From Ewingella sp049889095 (GTDB taxonomy: Bacteria; Pseudomonadota; Gammaproteobacteria; Enterobacterales; Enterobacteriaceae), in NCBI GenBank assembly GCA_049889095.1, contig JBLJFK010000001.1: a stretch of 64,000 nucleotides of DNA, one strand, 5' to 3'. Under the pieces are notes generated by a model. The model had not been told where the DNA came from, did no database searches, and saw only the letters and a program-made list of their open reading frames with translations. The position numbers and the translations under genes were made by a program. Shown here piece by piece: positions 34,492 through 43,360 of the stretch (within the stretch, counting starts at the first letter, position 1; each line of letters opens with the position of its first letter).

Positions 34492-35256
34492 ATGACAAAC
34501 CTCTTCTCCCTTGATAACAAAAAAATTCTGGTTACCGGCTCCACGCGCGGCCTGGGCTTCCTGCTGGCCAAAGGGCTGGCACAGCATGGGGCGGAAATTA
34601 TTGTTAACGGAACATCAGCAGACACTACCGATCGCGCCGCTGAAGCATTGCGGACGGAAGGTTTTATTGTGCATCCGGTCTCGTTCGATGTAACCGACAG
34701 CCAGGCGGTGAATCAGGCCATTGATCATATCGAAAAGGAGATCGGTGCGATTGACGTGCTGGTCAACAACGCCGGTATTCAGCGTCGTCACAAATTTACC
34801 GAGTTTCCGGAAAAAGACTGGGATGACATCATCGCGGTCAATCAGAAATCCGTATTTTTAGTGTCGCAGGCGGTGGCGCGCTATATGGTGAAACGCGAAC
34901 GCGGCAAAATCATTAATATCGGTTCGATGCAAAGCGAACTGGGACGCGACACCATTACGCCTTATGCCGCATCCAAAGGCGCGGTGAAAATGCTGACACG
35001 CGGCATGTGCGTTGAGTTGGCGCGTTATAATATTCAGGTTAACGGCATCGCGCCTGGTTATTTCAAAACCGATATGACACAGGCGCTGGTGGACAACAAA
35101 GAGTTCTCCGACTGGTTGTGCAAACGCACCCCGGCGGCGCGCTGGGGCAATCCGGAAGAGCTGATTGGCGGCGCGGTTTACCTATCATCTAAAGCCTCTG
35201 ATTTCGTTAACGGCCATCTGTTATTTATTGATGGCGGCATGCTGGCAGCCGTATAA
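34492..35256 (+). CDS. idnO: Gluconate 5-dehydrogenase / 5-ketogluconate reductase
   Basis: Short-chain dehydrogenase of 254 residues very close to E. coli IdnO, for example IDVLVNNAGIQRRHKFTEFP, SMQSELGRDTITPYAASKGA, VELARYNIQVNGIAPGYFKT and ASDFVNGHLLFIDGGML. Cofactor motif GSTRGLGF; catalytic Ser-Tyr-Lys in SMQS...YAASK. It interconverts 5-ketogluconate and gluconate in the cytoplasm. ATG 34492 is used; an upstream TTG at 34474 lacks family support. The idnD and idnT partners are not in the window. Confidence 0.95.
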   Translation: MTNLFSLDNKKILVTGSTRGLGFLLAKGLAQHGAEIIVNGTSADTTDRAAEALRTEGFIVHPVSFDVTDSQAVNQAIDHIEKEIGAIDVLVNNAGIQRRHKFTEFPEKDWDDIIAVNQKSVFLVSQAVARYMVKRERGKIINIGSMQSELGRDTITPYAASKGAVKMLTRGMCVELARYNIQVNGIAPGYFKTDMTQALVDNKEFSDWLCKRTPAARWGNPEELIGGAVYLSSKASDFVNGHLLFIDGGMLAAV

Positions 35257-35268
35257 AAAGGAATGAAA

Positions 35269-36012
35269 ATGAGCAAAGTGGCACTGATCACCGGCGGCGG
35301 TGGCGGTATTGGATTGAGCGCGGCGAAGGCGCTGGCAGCAGGCGGTTTCACCGTGATCCTTACCGGACGCAATCTGCCTAAACTTGAGCAAGCCGTGGCA
35401 CAGTTTCCTTCAGGGCAGGCGGTGGCGCGCCAATTGGATGTCACCAGCCCGCAGTCGGTAGAGGCACTGTTTGCCGATATCAAAGCCACCTTTGGTCGGC
35501 TGGACCTGCTGTTTAACAATGCCGGAACCAACGCTAAAGATGTGCCTATCGAACAGTTGGCGGTGGAGGATTGGCTGGACGTTATCAATACCAACCTGAC
35601 CGGTGCGTTTTTATGTACTCGCGCGGCAGTCGCTCTGATGAAGCAGCAAAGCCCGATGGGCGGGCGCATTATTAATAACGGTTCGGTATCGGCGCAGTCG
35701 CCGCGTCCACACTCGGCGCCCTATACTGCCAGCAAGCATGCCATTACTGGCCTGACCAAATCGACCTCGCTGGACGGCCGCGCCTTTAATATTGCCTGCG
35801 GGCAGATTGATATTGGTAATGCAGCCACCGATATGGGTAATCAGGCGTTAACCGGCAGAGTGCAGGCCAATGGTGACATTGCCGAAGAGCCGGTGATCCC
35901 GGTGGAACGTATCGGAGAGGCGATAGCCTATATGGCCGGTTTACCGCTCGACGCCAATATATTAAGCATGACAATGATGGCAACCGCTATGCCACTGGTC
36001 GGGCGGGGATAA
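35269..36012 (+). CDS. Short-chain dehydrogenase/reductase of unknown substrate
   Basis: SDR of 247 residues with cofactor motif ITGGGGGIGLSAAKAL, NNAG in LLFNNAGTNAKD, and the catalytic Ser and YxxxK in GSVSAQSPRPHSAPYTASKH. ATG 35269 has AAGGA six bases upstream and is preferred to 35263. It lies 12 bp after idnO, so it is co-transcribed and likely acts on a related sugar acid or keto-sugar acid. I cannot assign the substrate. Confidence 0.85.
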   Translation: MSKVALITGGGGGIGLSAAKALAAGGFTVILTGRNLPKLEQAVAQFPSGQAVARQLDVTSPQSVEALFADIKATFGRLDLLFNNAGTNAKDVPIEQLAVEDWLDVINTNLTGAFLCTRAAVALMKQQSPMGGRIINNGSVSAQSPRPHSAPYTASKHAITGLTKSTSLDGRAFNIACGQIDIGNAATDMGNQALTGRVQANGDIAEEPVIPVERIGEAIAYMAGLPLDANILSMTMMATAMPLVGRG

Positions 36013-36030
36013 GGTCTTGAATCAAAAATA

Positions 36031-36057
36031 GTAAAACGGCCCATTGGGCCGTTTTAC
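36031..36057. terminator. Bidirectional terminator
   Basis: GTAAAACGGCCC-ATT-GGGCCGTTTTAC is a perfect 12-pair stem with A/T runs at both ends, between the convergent SDR and cytochrome c genes. Confidence 0.9.
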
Positions 36058-36080
36058 ATTGCATAACCTTAAGCGAAAGA

Positions 36081-37496
36081 TTATTCAGTTTTGATTTTAC
36101 GCTTCCTGCCCAACCAGAAAATCAACACCAGCAGAATAACCACTCCCGCCACCATCGCAGGCGCCATATAGGGTTGCAGTTTGGCCAGTAGGGTCACAGG
36201 TCCGCCCGCGCGCAGTACCGCGACGTCGTGGGCATCGACCTGAATGGCCGCATTGCCGTAATGCTTCAGCACGTAATTTGAGATATCGGCAATCTGCTGG
36301 TCATCAAGCTGGCCGACATAAGAGCCTTCACCAAATTTCGGCATCAGCACATGCTCATTACCGACCTGACGGTCCACGCCGTAGAGAATGGCGGAGACGA
36401 GGTTAGACGCATTTCCCATGCCGGTAGCCGTGTTGTTGTAGAGCGACGGATAGGCTTGATTTTTGCTGCCCGAACCGTCCGGCTGGTGACAGCTGGCACA
36501 ATAGCCGCTGAACAACGCCGCACCGCTGCCGAGGGTGTTGTTGGCGTTGGCTGGATGCGTACCGCGTAAACCTTCTTCGACATTGACCGGCTTGCCGAAG
36601 GTATCGGCGGCCTGGGTATCTGCGGGGTCACGCATCGGTGGGCTGTTTTTAAGGTAGAAGGCAATGGCATTCAGATCTTCATTTGGCATGTATTGGAGGC
36701 TGTTTTGCACCGCTTCCGCCATGCCGCCGGCAGCCTGGTTTTTACCAGCGGTACGGCCGGTTTTCAGGTATTCCACCAGTTGCGCCTGTGACCAGTTACC
36801 GATACCGCTGACCGGATCCGAACTGATATTCGGCGCATACCACGGGCCGACCATGCCGCCCGCCAGCGGTTTGTCACTCACCGAACCCATCATCAGGTTA
36901 CGTGGCGTATGACAGGTATCGCAGTGTCCGGCACCGTTAACCAGATAGGCTCCACGGTTCCATTCGGCACTTTTGCTGGCATCCGGCTTAAATGGCGCAC
37001 TGTCGAGGTACATCATGTTCCAGCCCGCCATTGCGATACGCATATTGAACGGGAACGGCAAGGCAGTCTCTTCAGTCGGGGTTTCAACCGGTTTAACATC
37101 CTGCTGGAAATAGGCGTACATCGCGTTGATGTCCTGGTCACTCATATGACTATATGAGGTGTACGGCATCGCCGGATAGAGATTTTTTCCGTCTGGGCGA
37201 ACGCCCTGGCGTACTGCGCGAGCAAACTGCTCTTCGGTGTAATTACCGATACCAAAAGCTTTCGACGGCGTGATGTTAGTCGTAAAAATCGTGCCCATCG
37301 GTGAATGGATCGCATAACCTCCCGCAAACGGCTGGCCACCTTCGGGATGGGTATGGCAGGCCTGACAGTCGGCGGCGGTCGCCACCTGTTTGCCCTGGCG
37401 TGCCAGCTCAGCCCGATTGTCGCTGGCCAGTGTGACACCGCTAAGCATCAGGCTCAGCAGCGCGGTAATGACGCCTTTAAACATCAGGTTTCTCAT
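36081..37496 (-). CDS. Triheme cytochrome c subunit of a membrane sugar-acid dehydrogenase
   Basis: A 471-residue periplasmic protein with a signal peptide (GVITALLSLMLSGVTLA), three CxxCH heme sites (CQACH, CDTCH, CASCH) spread over three cytochrome domains, and a C-terminal membrane helix (MVAGVVILLVLIFWLG) ending in KRKIKTE. This is the electron-transfer subunit of the gluconate 2-dehydrogenase / 2-ketogluconate dehydrogenase family and passes electrons to ubiquinone. Its start overlaps the GMC gene stop (ATGA). Confidence 0.92.
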   Translation of the reverse strand: MRNLMFKGVITALLSLMLSGVTLASDNRAELARQGKQVATAADCQACHTHPEGGQPFAGGYAIHSPMGTIFTTNITPSKAFGIGNYTEEQFARAVRQGVRPDGKNLYPAMPYTSYSHMSDQDINAMYAYFQQDVKPVETPTEETALPFPFNMRIAMAGWNMMYLDSAPFKPDASKSAEWNRGAYLVNGAGHCDTCHTPRNLMMGSVSDKPLAGGMVGPWYAPNISSDPVSGIGNWSQAQLVEYLKTGRTAGKNQAAGGMAEAVQNSLQYMPNEDLNAIAFYLKNSPPMRDPADTQAADTFGKPVNVEEGLRGTHPANANNTLGSGAALFSGYCASCHQPDGSGSKNQAYPSLYNNTATGMGNASNLVSAILYGVDRQVGNEHVLMPKFGEGSYVGQLDDQQIADISNYVLKHYGNAAIQVDAHDVAVLRAGGPVTLLAKLQPYMAPAMVAGVVILLVLIFWLGRKRKIKTE

Positions 37497-39148
37497 GCGT
37501 CACCTGCCAGTTTCTTGGCCATATCATCCGCGGCTTTCAGGCCCAGAGCCGCCATGGTCAGCGTGCTGTTTACCACGCTGGAAGAGGGGATTGCTCCGCC
37601 GCCCGGTAACCAAAGATTGGGGTGATCGTGGGTGCGGCAGTTGCCATTAACCACGGAGTCCTGCGGATCGTTACCCATAATGGTGCCACCCATAATATGG
37701 TTGTTGGCATTCAGGCTGGTGGTGATGTTGAATTCATCGGCCATAAACAGCTGACCGATGTGCTCCAGTTGTTTATGCGCTGCCTCGGCCCCTTTACGTA
37801 CATAGTCTCCCACGTCGTAATGAATATCCGGACACGGCAGGCCATGGGGATCTTTACGGGTGGTGCTCAGCGTTAGTCGGTTGTTCGGGTCGGGCAGCGG
37901 TTCGAGGCTGATGGATAAATCTACGCCAAAAATTGTGCGGCGGCGGATCTCTTCATCCAACGCTTTACCCACCAAACCCATTTTTAGCGCCTTCGAGGTG
38001 GCCGGAATAACCCGGTTGATGTTGTTGAGGATCATCTTGTTGGCGGAGTACTCTTTGCGGAATTCACCGTCGCGCGGGCCAACCAGGCAGCTGCTTTGCG
38101 CCGGACCACGGCCAATCCACAGCGGTTCCTGCGCGATGAACGTACAGTGGAAACCGGAATGGTCCATCATGTTACGGCCAACGTGATCCGAAGAGTTGGC
38201 AATGCCGTTCGGGTTTTTGTCGTTAGCGGCCATCAGCAACAGACGCGGCGTTTCGATGCCGTTACAGGCCAACGCAAACACTTTACCGGTGGCTTTATGT
38301 GACTGCTTTTTATTGTCGAGCCAGTGAACGGCGGTGACGTTGTTGTTGGCATCGGTGTCAATTTTGTAGACCACGGCTTCGGCCAGTACCACGGCACCTT
38401 TATTTTCGGCGCGTTCTACGTGGGCAATGCCGTTGTACATCGCGCCAATCGGGCAAATTGGCTGGCAGTTGTTATTGCCGCAGCAGGTCGGGCGTCCGTT
38501 CCACGGGCGGGTACTGCGTCCCTGCGGGATCGGCACCGAACGGTAACCGTGCGGGTTAACGACTTCGGCGAAGCGCGTATCGCCATAGCCGTAAGGCACT
38601 TGTTCCATCGGGTAGGGTTTGCTGCGTTCAACGGGTGACTGCAGCGCGGGATCATTCGGCCCGGCAACACCGATCTCTTCTTCTGCGCGGCAATAATAGG
38701 GTTCGAGCTCGTCATAGGAGATAGGCCAATCGCGACCCACGCCGTACAGCGTCTTCATTTTGAAATCATTAGGAACATGCCGCCAGCAGGAAGCCGCCCA
38801 GTGCCAGGTCGTACCTCCGACGGTGCGCAGGTAACCTTGCTTGAAGCTGCTGGCGCTTGGGCCGGTCAGATGCACATAGTTATTTTCTGGGAAGTAGAGC
38901 GGTGCAGGCGCATTTTCAGACTGCGGATATAGCCCTTGATAATCAGAACCTGCACGGTTCTCAAAGGGCATATTGCGCCAGTTTTCCACTGCGCGCGCGC
39001 GTTCTATGCGCAAGCCGGCTTCCAGCACCAATACGGAATATCCCTGGCTGACCAATTGATCGGCAATCATACCGCCGACCACGCCGGAACCGACAACAAT
39101 CACATCAGCGGACGCATCACCATTCGCCATAAATTCTGGTTTTTTCAT
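37493..39148 (-). CDS. GMC flavoprotein subunit, gluconate or 2-ketogluconate dehydrogenase
   Basis: FAD-dependent GMC oxidoreductase of 551 residues. N-terminal FAD site DVIVVGSGVVGGMIADQL, LRTVGGTTWHWAASCWRHVP, a cysteine-rich segment CCGNNNCQPICPIGAMYNG typical of this group, and C-terminal NNHIMGGTIMGNDPQDSVVN and NPTL-like NSTLTMAALGLKAADDMAK. It has no signal peptide and is exported with the Tat-dependent third subunit. Gluconate 2-dehydrogenase large subunits are about 615 residues and 2-ketogluconate dehydrogenases about 545, so the length leans toward the latter; sequence by eye does not settle it. Overlaps both neighbours by four bases. Confidence 0.9.
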   Translation of the reverse strand: MKKPEFMANGDASADVIVVGSGVVGGMIADQLVSQGYSVLVLEAGLRIERARAVENWRNMPFENRAGSDYQGLYPQSENAPAPLYFPENNYVHLTGPSASSFKQGYLRTVGGTTWHWAASCWRHVPNDFKMKTLYGVGRDWPISYDELEPYYCRAEEEIGVAGPNDPALQSPVERSKPYPMEQVPYGYGDTRFAEVVNPHGYRSVPIPQGRSTRPWNGRPTCCGNNNCQPICPIGAMYNGIAHVERAENKGAVVLAEAVVYKIDTDANNNVTAVHWLDNKKQSHKATGKVFALACNGIETPRLLLMAANDKNPNGIANSSDHVGRNMMDHSGFHCTFIAQEPLWIGRGPAQSSCLVGPRDGEFRKEYSANKMILNNINRVIPATSKALKMGLVGKALDEEIRRRTIFGVDLSISLEPLPDPNNRLTLSTTRKDPHGLPCPDIHYDVGDYVRKGAEAAHKQLEHIGQLFMADEFNITTSLNANNHIMGGTIMGNDPQDSVVNGNCRTHDHPNLWLPGGGAIPSSSVVNSTLTMAALGLKAADDMAKKLAGDA

Positions 39149-39765
39149 CAGGCTTTGCTCTCATCAGTCTTGGGTGTCGCGGGGCCGAACCGGTCGGCAT
39201 TCATCGATTCAGGCATCGTGGCGGCAGGCGGTGCGGCGGTAAACCATAATGGGCCGTTGCCGCAGTAAGTCGGCACAATCAGGCCGTCGCTCACTGGGCG
39301 ATACATCAGGGCGTCTTTATAAGATACTAAAATAGAATCGGTACCATGCCCTACTGTGCCGGTATACCAGGCGGTGACGATGCTGGTCAGTAGTTCGCCT
39401 AACCCTTTTTGTTTTGCGACTTCCTGTAGCTGAGCGGCCGATTGATCGTTCGTGACCAGCGCATGCAGTTTGCTTACCTGAACCGGAAAGTCCGGATGGC
39501 TGCGGAAGAAGGCATTGAATATTTGCGCTGATGCGCCTTCGCTCAGGTTCTTATGTTCGGTAACGGCCTGAGAGACCAGATAGAACTGGCCAAAAATAAC
39601 CGGGGAAGTGGTCGCGCGCTCTTTTTCCGCCTGCGATAAAAATGGGAAGCTGAGCAGGCTAGTGGCGACCATTGCAGAGGTGAGGCCCTTAATCATGTCA
39701 CGACGACTGAAACCGGTACCATTTTCTGCTGTATTGCTCTCAATAAGTGAAGGATTGTTGTCCAT
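39148..39765 (-). CDS. Third (Tat-exported) subunit of the sugar-acid dehydrogenase
   Basis: A 205-residue member of the gluconate 2-dehydrogenase subunit 3 family, with a twin-arginine signal (FSRRDMIKGLTSAMVATSLL) that also carries the signal-less flavoprotein across the membrane. ATG 39765 is chosen; the frame stays open upstream to a TTG at 39798 but without support. First gene of a three-gene operon (subunit 3, flavoprotein, cytochrome c), all joined by ATGA overlaps. Confidence 0.88.
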   Translation of the reverse strand: MDNNPSLIESNTAENGTGFSRRDMIKGLTSAMVATSLLSFPFLSQAEKERATTSPVIFGQFYLVSQAVTEHKNLSEGASAQIFNAFFRSHPDFPVQVSKLHALVTNDQSAAQLQEVAKQKGLGELLTSIVTAWYTGTVGHGTDSILVSYKDALMYRPVSDGLIVPTYCGNGPLWFTAAPPAATMPESMNADRFGPATPKTDESKA

Positions 39766-40354
39766 CTCATATCTCGCTGGTATTGGGGTGTGAGCCAAAG
39801 TGGCCCCGGGAAGGGAAAACCATTAAAAACGGTGCGGATGATAATCCTAAATGCGAGAAAGTATGCAAACAAATCGTGCGAATTATTTAACATCCGATCA
39901 CAATTTTAACCATTTATACGCAACAGCAGGAGTTGGAAAAAGGTTTATTGTTATCGACCAAGAGAGCAGGAACCGCTGAGTATATTTCATGAGATTACTC
40001 ATAACTAATTAATATATAATTATTTAATATAAATCATGATGTTTCTGCTCGCGCTGAATTGTTTTTAAATTGTAAATTTAAAAGACCCAAATAGTAGCGC
40101 CAATGCGTGAAATTGGTTGAGATATGAGATGGAAAAGGTTACAAGTAACCAAAAATGAGATCTGGCTCGCAGAAGGAAGGTGGGCCGGACATAAAGTAAG
40201 CGATTGGCCTTGTACTGCGTGCTGTAAAGTTGCAAATATGTTAAGAATTTTTGACATCGCACAAGCATATTCAGTGCTAATCAACTATAACTTGGTATGT
40301 ATGTAGTTTTTGTGTGAATTATTTGTTGGAATAAATCATCATCTGGGGATTGAC
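39766..40354. other. AT-rich intergenic region upstream of the dehydrogenase operon
   Basis: About 590 bp between divergent genes. It is AT-rich near 39990-40080 and holds the promoters of the dehydrogenase operon (minus) and yejG (plus). Short ORFs here (for example at 40124-40306) lack ribosome sites and recognisable products. I see no RNA or repeat. It marks the right edge of the cassette relative to the E. coli order bcr-yejG. Confidence 0.6.
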
Positions 40355-40699
40355 GTGAATAATGTCCAACTTTCGGTAGTACATCGTTTGCCGCAAAGTT
40401 ACCGATGGTTATCGGGTTTTGCTGGTATCAAAGTTGAACCGATTCCGCTGCCCGGCAGCGAAGAAGGCAGCAACCTTATTGGACTCAGATTATTGAGCCA
40501 TGAAGGGGATGTTGCCTGGCAGGTGATGCACCGGCTGACCGAGTGCCTGCAGGAAATTCAGGTTGAAAGCGCCGTGGTAGAGTGCGACGGCGAGCCTTGC
40601 CTGTTCGTTAAGCGTGATGATGAAAGCGCCACCATGTGTCGCCTGAAAAACACCGGCGCGGCGATTGCTGAAACGGTTTCAGCGGTTTACCCCTTCTAA
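40355..40699 (+). CDS. yejG: YejG family protein
   Basis: A 114-residue protein identical in length to E. coli YejG and matching it in LSVVHRLPQSYRWLSGFAGI, KVEPIPLPGS, VVECDGEPCLFVKRDDESA and TCRLKN-like MCRLKNTGAAIAE. GTG 40355 has GGGGA five bases upstream and is preferred over the ATG at 40310. Function unknown; conserved as the neighbour of yejF, convergent to it. Confidence 0.93.
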   Translation: MNNVQLSVVHRLPQSYRWLSGFAGIKVEPIPLPGSEEGSNLIGLRLLSHEGDVAWQVMHRLTECLQEIQVESAVVECDGEPCLFVKRDDESATMCRLKNTGAAIAETVSAVYPF

Positions 40700-40716
40700 C
40701 GTTCCACTCCTCCCAC

Positions 40717-42312
40717 TCAGGTTGTTAATACCGACAGCGACAGCAACTCTTGGGTATAGGCATGCGCAGGTGCGTTGAAAATTGCCTCACATTCGCCTTG
40801 TTCCACCACTTTCCCTTCGCGTAAAACAATCAGTTGATGGCACAGTGTGCGCACCACCTGCAGGTCGTGGCTGATAAACAGATAGGATAATCCCAGGCGC
40901 TGTTGTAAATCGCTGAGGATCGCCAAAATTTGTGCTTGCACGGATTTATCCAGCGACGACGTCGGTTCATCGAGGATCAGCAGTTCCGGTTGCAGAATAA
41001 GCGCACGCGCAATAGCAATACGCTGGCGCTGGCCGCCGGAGAACTCACCCGGATAGCGGTGGCGGGTAGCCGGATCAAGCCCGACTTCCTGCATCACTTC
41101 AATGACCCGTTGCTCACGCTGTTGCTCACTGAGTTGCTGATGCACCAACAATCCTTCGGCGATGATTTGCGTGACGTTAAAACGTGGGTTGAGCGCTGAG
41201 AAAGGGTCCTGAAACACCACCTGAATCCGGCGTCGAAAAGGCAGTATTTGGCGGCGGTTAAAGAGGTGCAGCGGCTGGCCGTCGAACAGGATCTCACCTT
41301 GCGAACTCAACAGGCGCAGCAGTGCCAGACCCGTGGTACTTTTGCCGGAACCCGACTCGCCAACCACACCGAGACTTTCTCCACGCCGCAGGCTGAAGCT
41401 AAGTTGGCTGATCGCTTTTTTTTCACTGACGGTCCGGCGTAGCAGGCCGCGTTTTTGAACGAAGCTGACGCTCAGGTTCTTTACTTCCAGCAGCACCGGT
41501 TGATGTGGGGACAGCGGACGCGGGCGGCCCTGAGGCTCGGCCTGTAAAAGCTGCCGGGTATAAGTGTGCTGAGGCTGACTAAACAACGCGCTGCGTGGCT
41601 GCTGTTCGACCACGCGTCCCTGTTGCATCACCGCCACATTATCTGCCAGCTGACGTACAATTTTCAGGTTATGGGTAATAAACAGCATCGCCATTCCCAG
41701 TTCCTGCTTTAGCTCGTCCAGCAGTTTAAGAATTTGCGCCTGAACCGACACATCCAGCGCCGTCGTGGGCTCATCGGCGATCAGCAATTTAGGCTGTGTC
41801 AGCACGGCCATTGCAATCATGACGCGCTGACGCTCTCCCCCGGAGAGCTGATGCGGGAAATCGCCCAGCCGGGATTTCGCATTGCGGATCCCCACGCGGT
41901 CGAGGCAACTAATGATTTCACCGTGTGCGGCCTCACGGCGCATTCCCCGGTGCAGTGATAGCACTTCCGCCAACTGTTTCCCGATATTGTGCAGCGGATT
42001 GAGTGACAGCATAGGTTCCTGAAAAATCATCGAAATTTGGTTGCCACGAATGCTCAGCAGCTGGCTCTCTGTGGCCTGCAGGAGTGACTGACCGGCAAAA
42101 AGAATGTCACCCTGCGGATAACTCACCGCAGGCAGTAGCTGTAGCACCGAGAGGGCGGTAACACTCTTACCTGAGCCGGACTCACCGACCAGTGCCAGCG
42201 TTTCACCCGCGTCAATATTGAGCGAAACGTTGCTGACGACCTCGTGCAGAGTATTACCCTGATGAAAGGCCACGCTCAAATTCTGAATACTCAACAGCGG
42301 TAACGTCGTCAT
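40717..42312 (-). CDS. yejF: Microcin C/peptide ABC transporter ATPase YejF
   Basis: Duplicated ATPase of 531 residues. Each half has its own Walker A (LVGESGSGKSVTAL; VVGESGSGKSTTGL), signature (LSGGERQRVMIAMA; FSGGQRQRIAIARA) and Walker B (LLIADEPTTALD; LLILDEPTSSLD). It powers the YejABEF importer for oligopeptides and microcin C. ATG 42312 begins one base after the yejE stop; an upstream codon at 42384 would overlap yejE heavily. Terminal gene of the operon. Confidence 0.96.
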   Translation of the reverse strand: MTTLPLLSIQNLSVAFHQGNTLHEVVSNVSLNIDAGETLALVGESGSGKSVTALSVLQLLPAVSYPQGDILFAGQSLLQATESQLLSIRGNQISMIFQEPMLSLNPLHNIGKQLAEVLSLHRGMRREAAHGEIISCLDRVGIRNAKSRLGDFPHQLSGGERQRVMIAMAVLTQPKLLIADEPTTALDVSVQAQILKLLDELKQELGMAMLFITHNLKIVRQLADNVAVMQQGRVVEQQPRSALFSQPQHTYTRQLLQAEPQGRPRPLSPHQPVLLEVKNLSVSFVQKRGLLRRTVSEKKAISQLSFSLRRGESLGVVGESGSGKSTTGLALLRLLSSQGEILFDGQPLHLFNRRQILPFRRRIQVVFQDPFSALNPRFNVTQIIAEGLLVHQQLSEQQREQRVIEVMQEVGLDPATRHRYPGEFSGGQRQRIAIARALILQPELLILDEPTSSLDKSVQAQILAILSDLQQRLGLSYLFISHDLQVVRTLCHQLIVLREGKVVEQGECEAIFNAPAHAYTQELLSLSVLTT

Positions 42313-42313
42313 C

Positions 42314-43360
42314 TCAGCGTGCCTTTCTGGAAAAGTTTTGCGGCTGCGAAGCCGGGTCGAAGGCATCACGCACCGCTTCACCAATAAAAATCAGCAATGA
42401 GAGCAGACAAGCTAACAAAACAAAGGTACTGATGCCCAGCCATGGGGCTTGCAGGTTATTTTTGCCTTCCATCAACAGACTGCCAAGCGACGGTGAACCT
42501 AGCGGCAGGCCGAAGCCAAGAAAATCCAGTGACGCCAGCGTGGTAATGGAGCCGCAGAGAATAAAAGGCAGGTAAGTCAGGGTGGCTACCATGGCATTCG
42601 GCAACATATGACGCAGCATGATCATGCGATCGCTGACGCCCATGGCCTGCGCGGCACGAATATAATCGAAATTTCTTGTTCGCAGGAATTCGGCCCGCAC
42701 CACGCCCACCAAAATCATCCAGCCGGAGAACACGCTTATAAGCAGCAGCCACCAGAAGTTGGGCTGTACCACGCTCGAGAGCATGATGATTAAAAACAGC
42801 GTTGGCATGCCTGACCATACCTCGATCAGGCGCTGCCCCAACAGATCAACCCGACCACCGTAATAGCCTTGAGTTGCGCCCGCTATCACGCCTATCAGCG
42901 ATGAGAGTAGAGTCAGCAGGATGCCGAAGAACAGCGATATTCGCAGGCCATACAGCAGTTGAGCCAGCACGTCGTGACCATTGCTGTCGGTCCCCAGCCA
43001 GTTCTGCACGGACGGTGGCGAAGGGAAGGGTCGCTGAGTATTGAAATTGATCGAATTAAAACTGTGGCGAATGGGCGCCCAGACAGCCCAACCGTGTTGC
43101 TCAATCTGCTTAATAACGAAGGGATCCTGATAGTCTGCCGGGGTCTCCAGTTGGCCGCCAAAGGTGGTTTCGCTGTAATTGAACATGAAAGGGGCATAAA
43201 CATGACCCTGATAGTTCACCAGTAACGGTTTCTCGTTGGCGATCACATTTGATAGTAGCGACAGGATAAACATCAGCAGGAAAATCCACAGCGACCAGAA
43301 ACCGCGTGAATTGGCGCGAAAACGTGCCCAGCGGGCCTGATTCAGGGGGCTAATGGTCAT
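42314..43360 (-). CDS. yejE: Peptide ABC transporter permease YejE
   Basis: A 348-residue inner-membrane permease with a long periplasmic loop after helix 1 and the binding-protein-dependent transport signature near RAAQAMGVSDRMIMLRHMLP. Other landmarks are NWLGTDSNGHDVLAQLLYGL and SLDFLGFGLPLGSPSLGSLL. It pairs with YejB. Start overlaps the yejB stop. Confidence 0.96.
   Translation of the reverse strand: MTISPLNQARWARFRANSRGFWSLWIFLLMFILSLLSNVIANEKPLLVNYQGHVYAPFMFNYSETTFGGQLETPADYQDPFVIKQIEQHGWAVWAPIRHSFNSINFNTQRPFPSPPSVQNWLGTDSNGHDVLAQLLYGLRISLFFGILLTLLSSLIGVIAGATQGYYGGRVDLLGQRLIEVWSGMPTLFLIIMLSSVVQPNFWWLLLISVFSGWMILVGVVRAEFLRTRNFDYIRAAQAMGVSDRMIMLRHMLPNAMVATLTYLPFILCGSITTLASLDFLGFGLPLGSPSLGSLLMEGKNNLQAPWLGISTFVLLACLLSLLIFIGEAVRDAFDPASQPQNFSRKAR

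Noticed and set aside
40124..40306. 60-codon ORF upstream of yejG
   Set aside because: No ribosome site or known homologue; the region is AT-rich intergenic DNA with scattered stops in the other frames.
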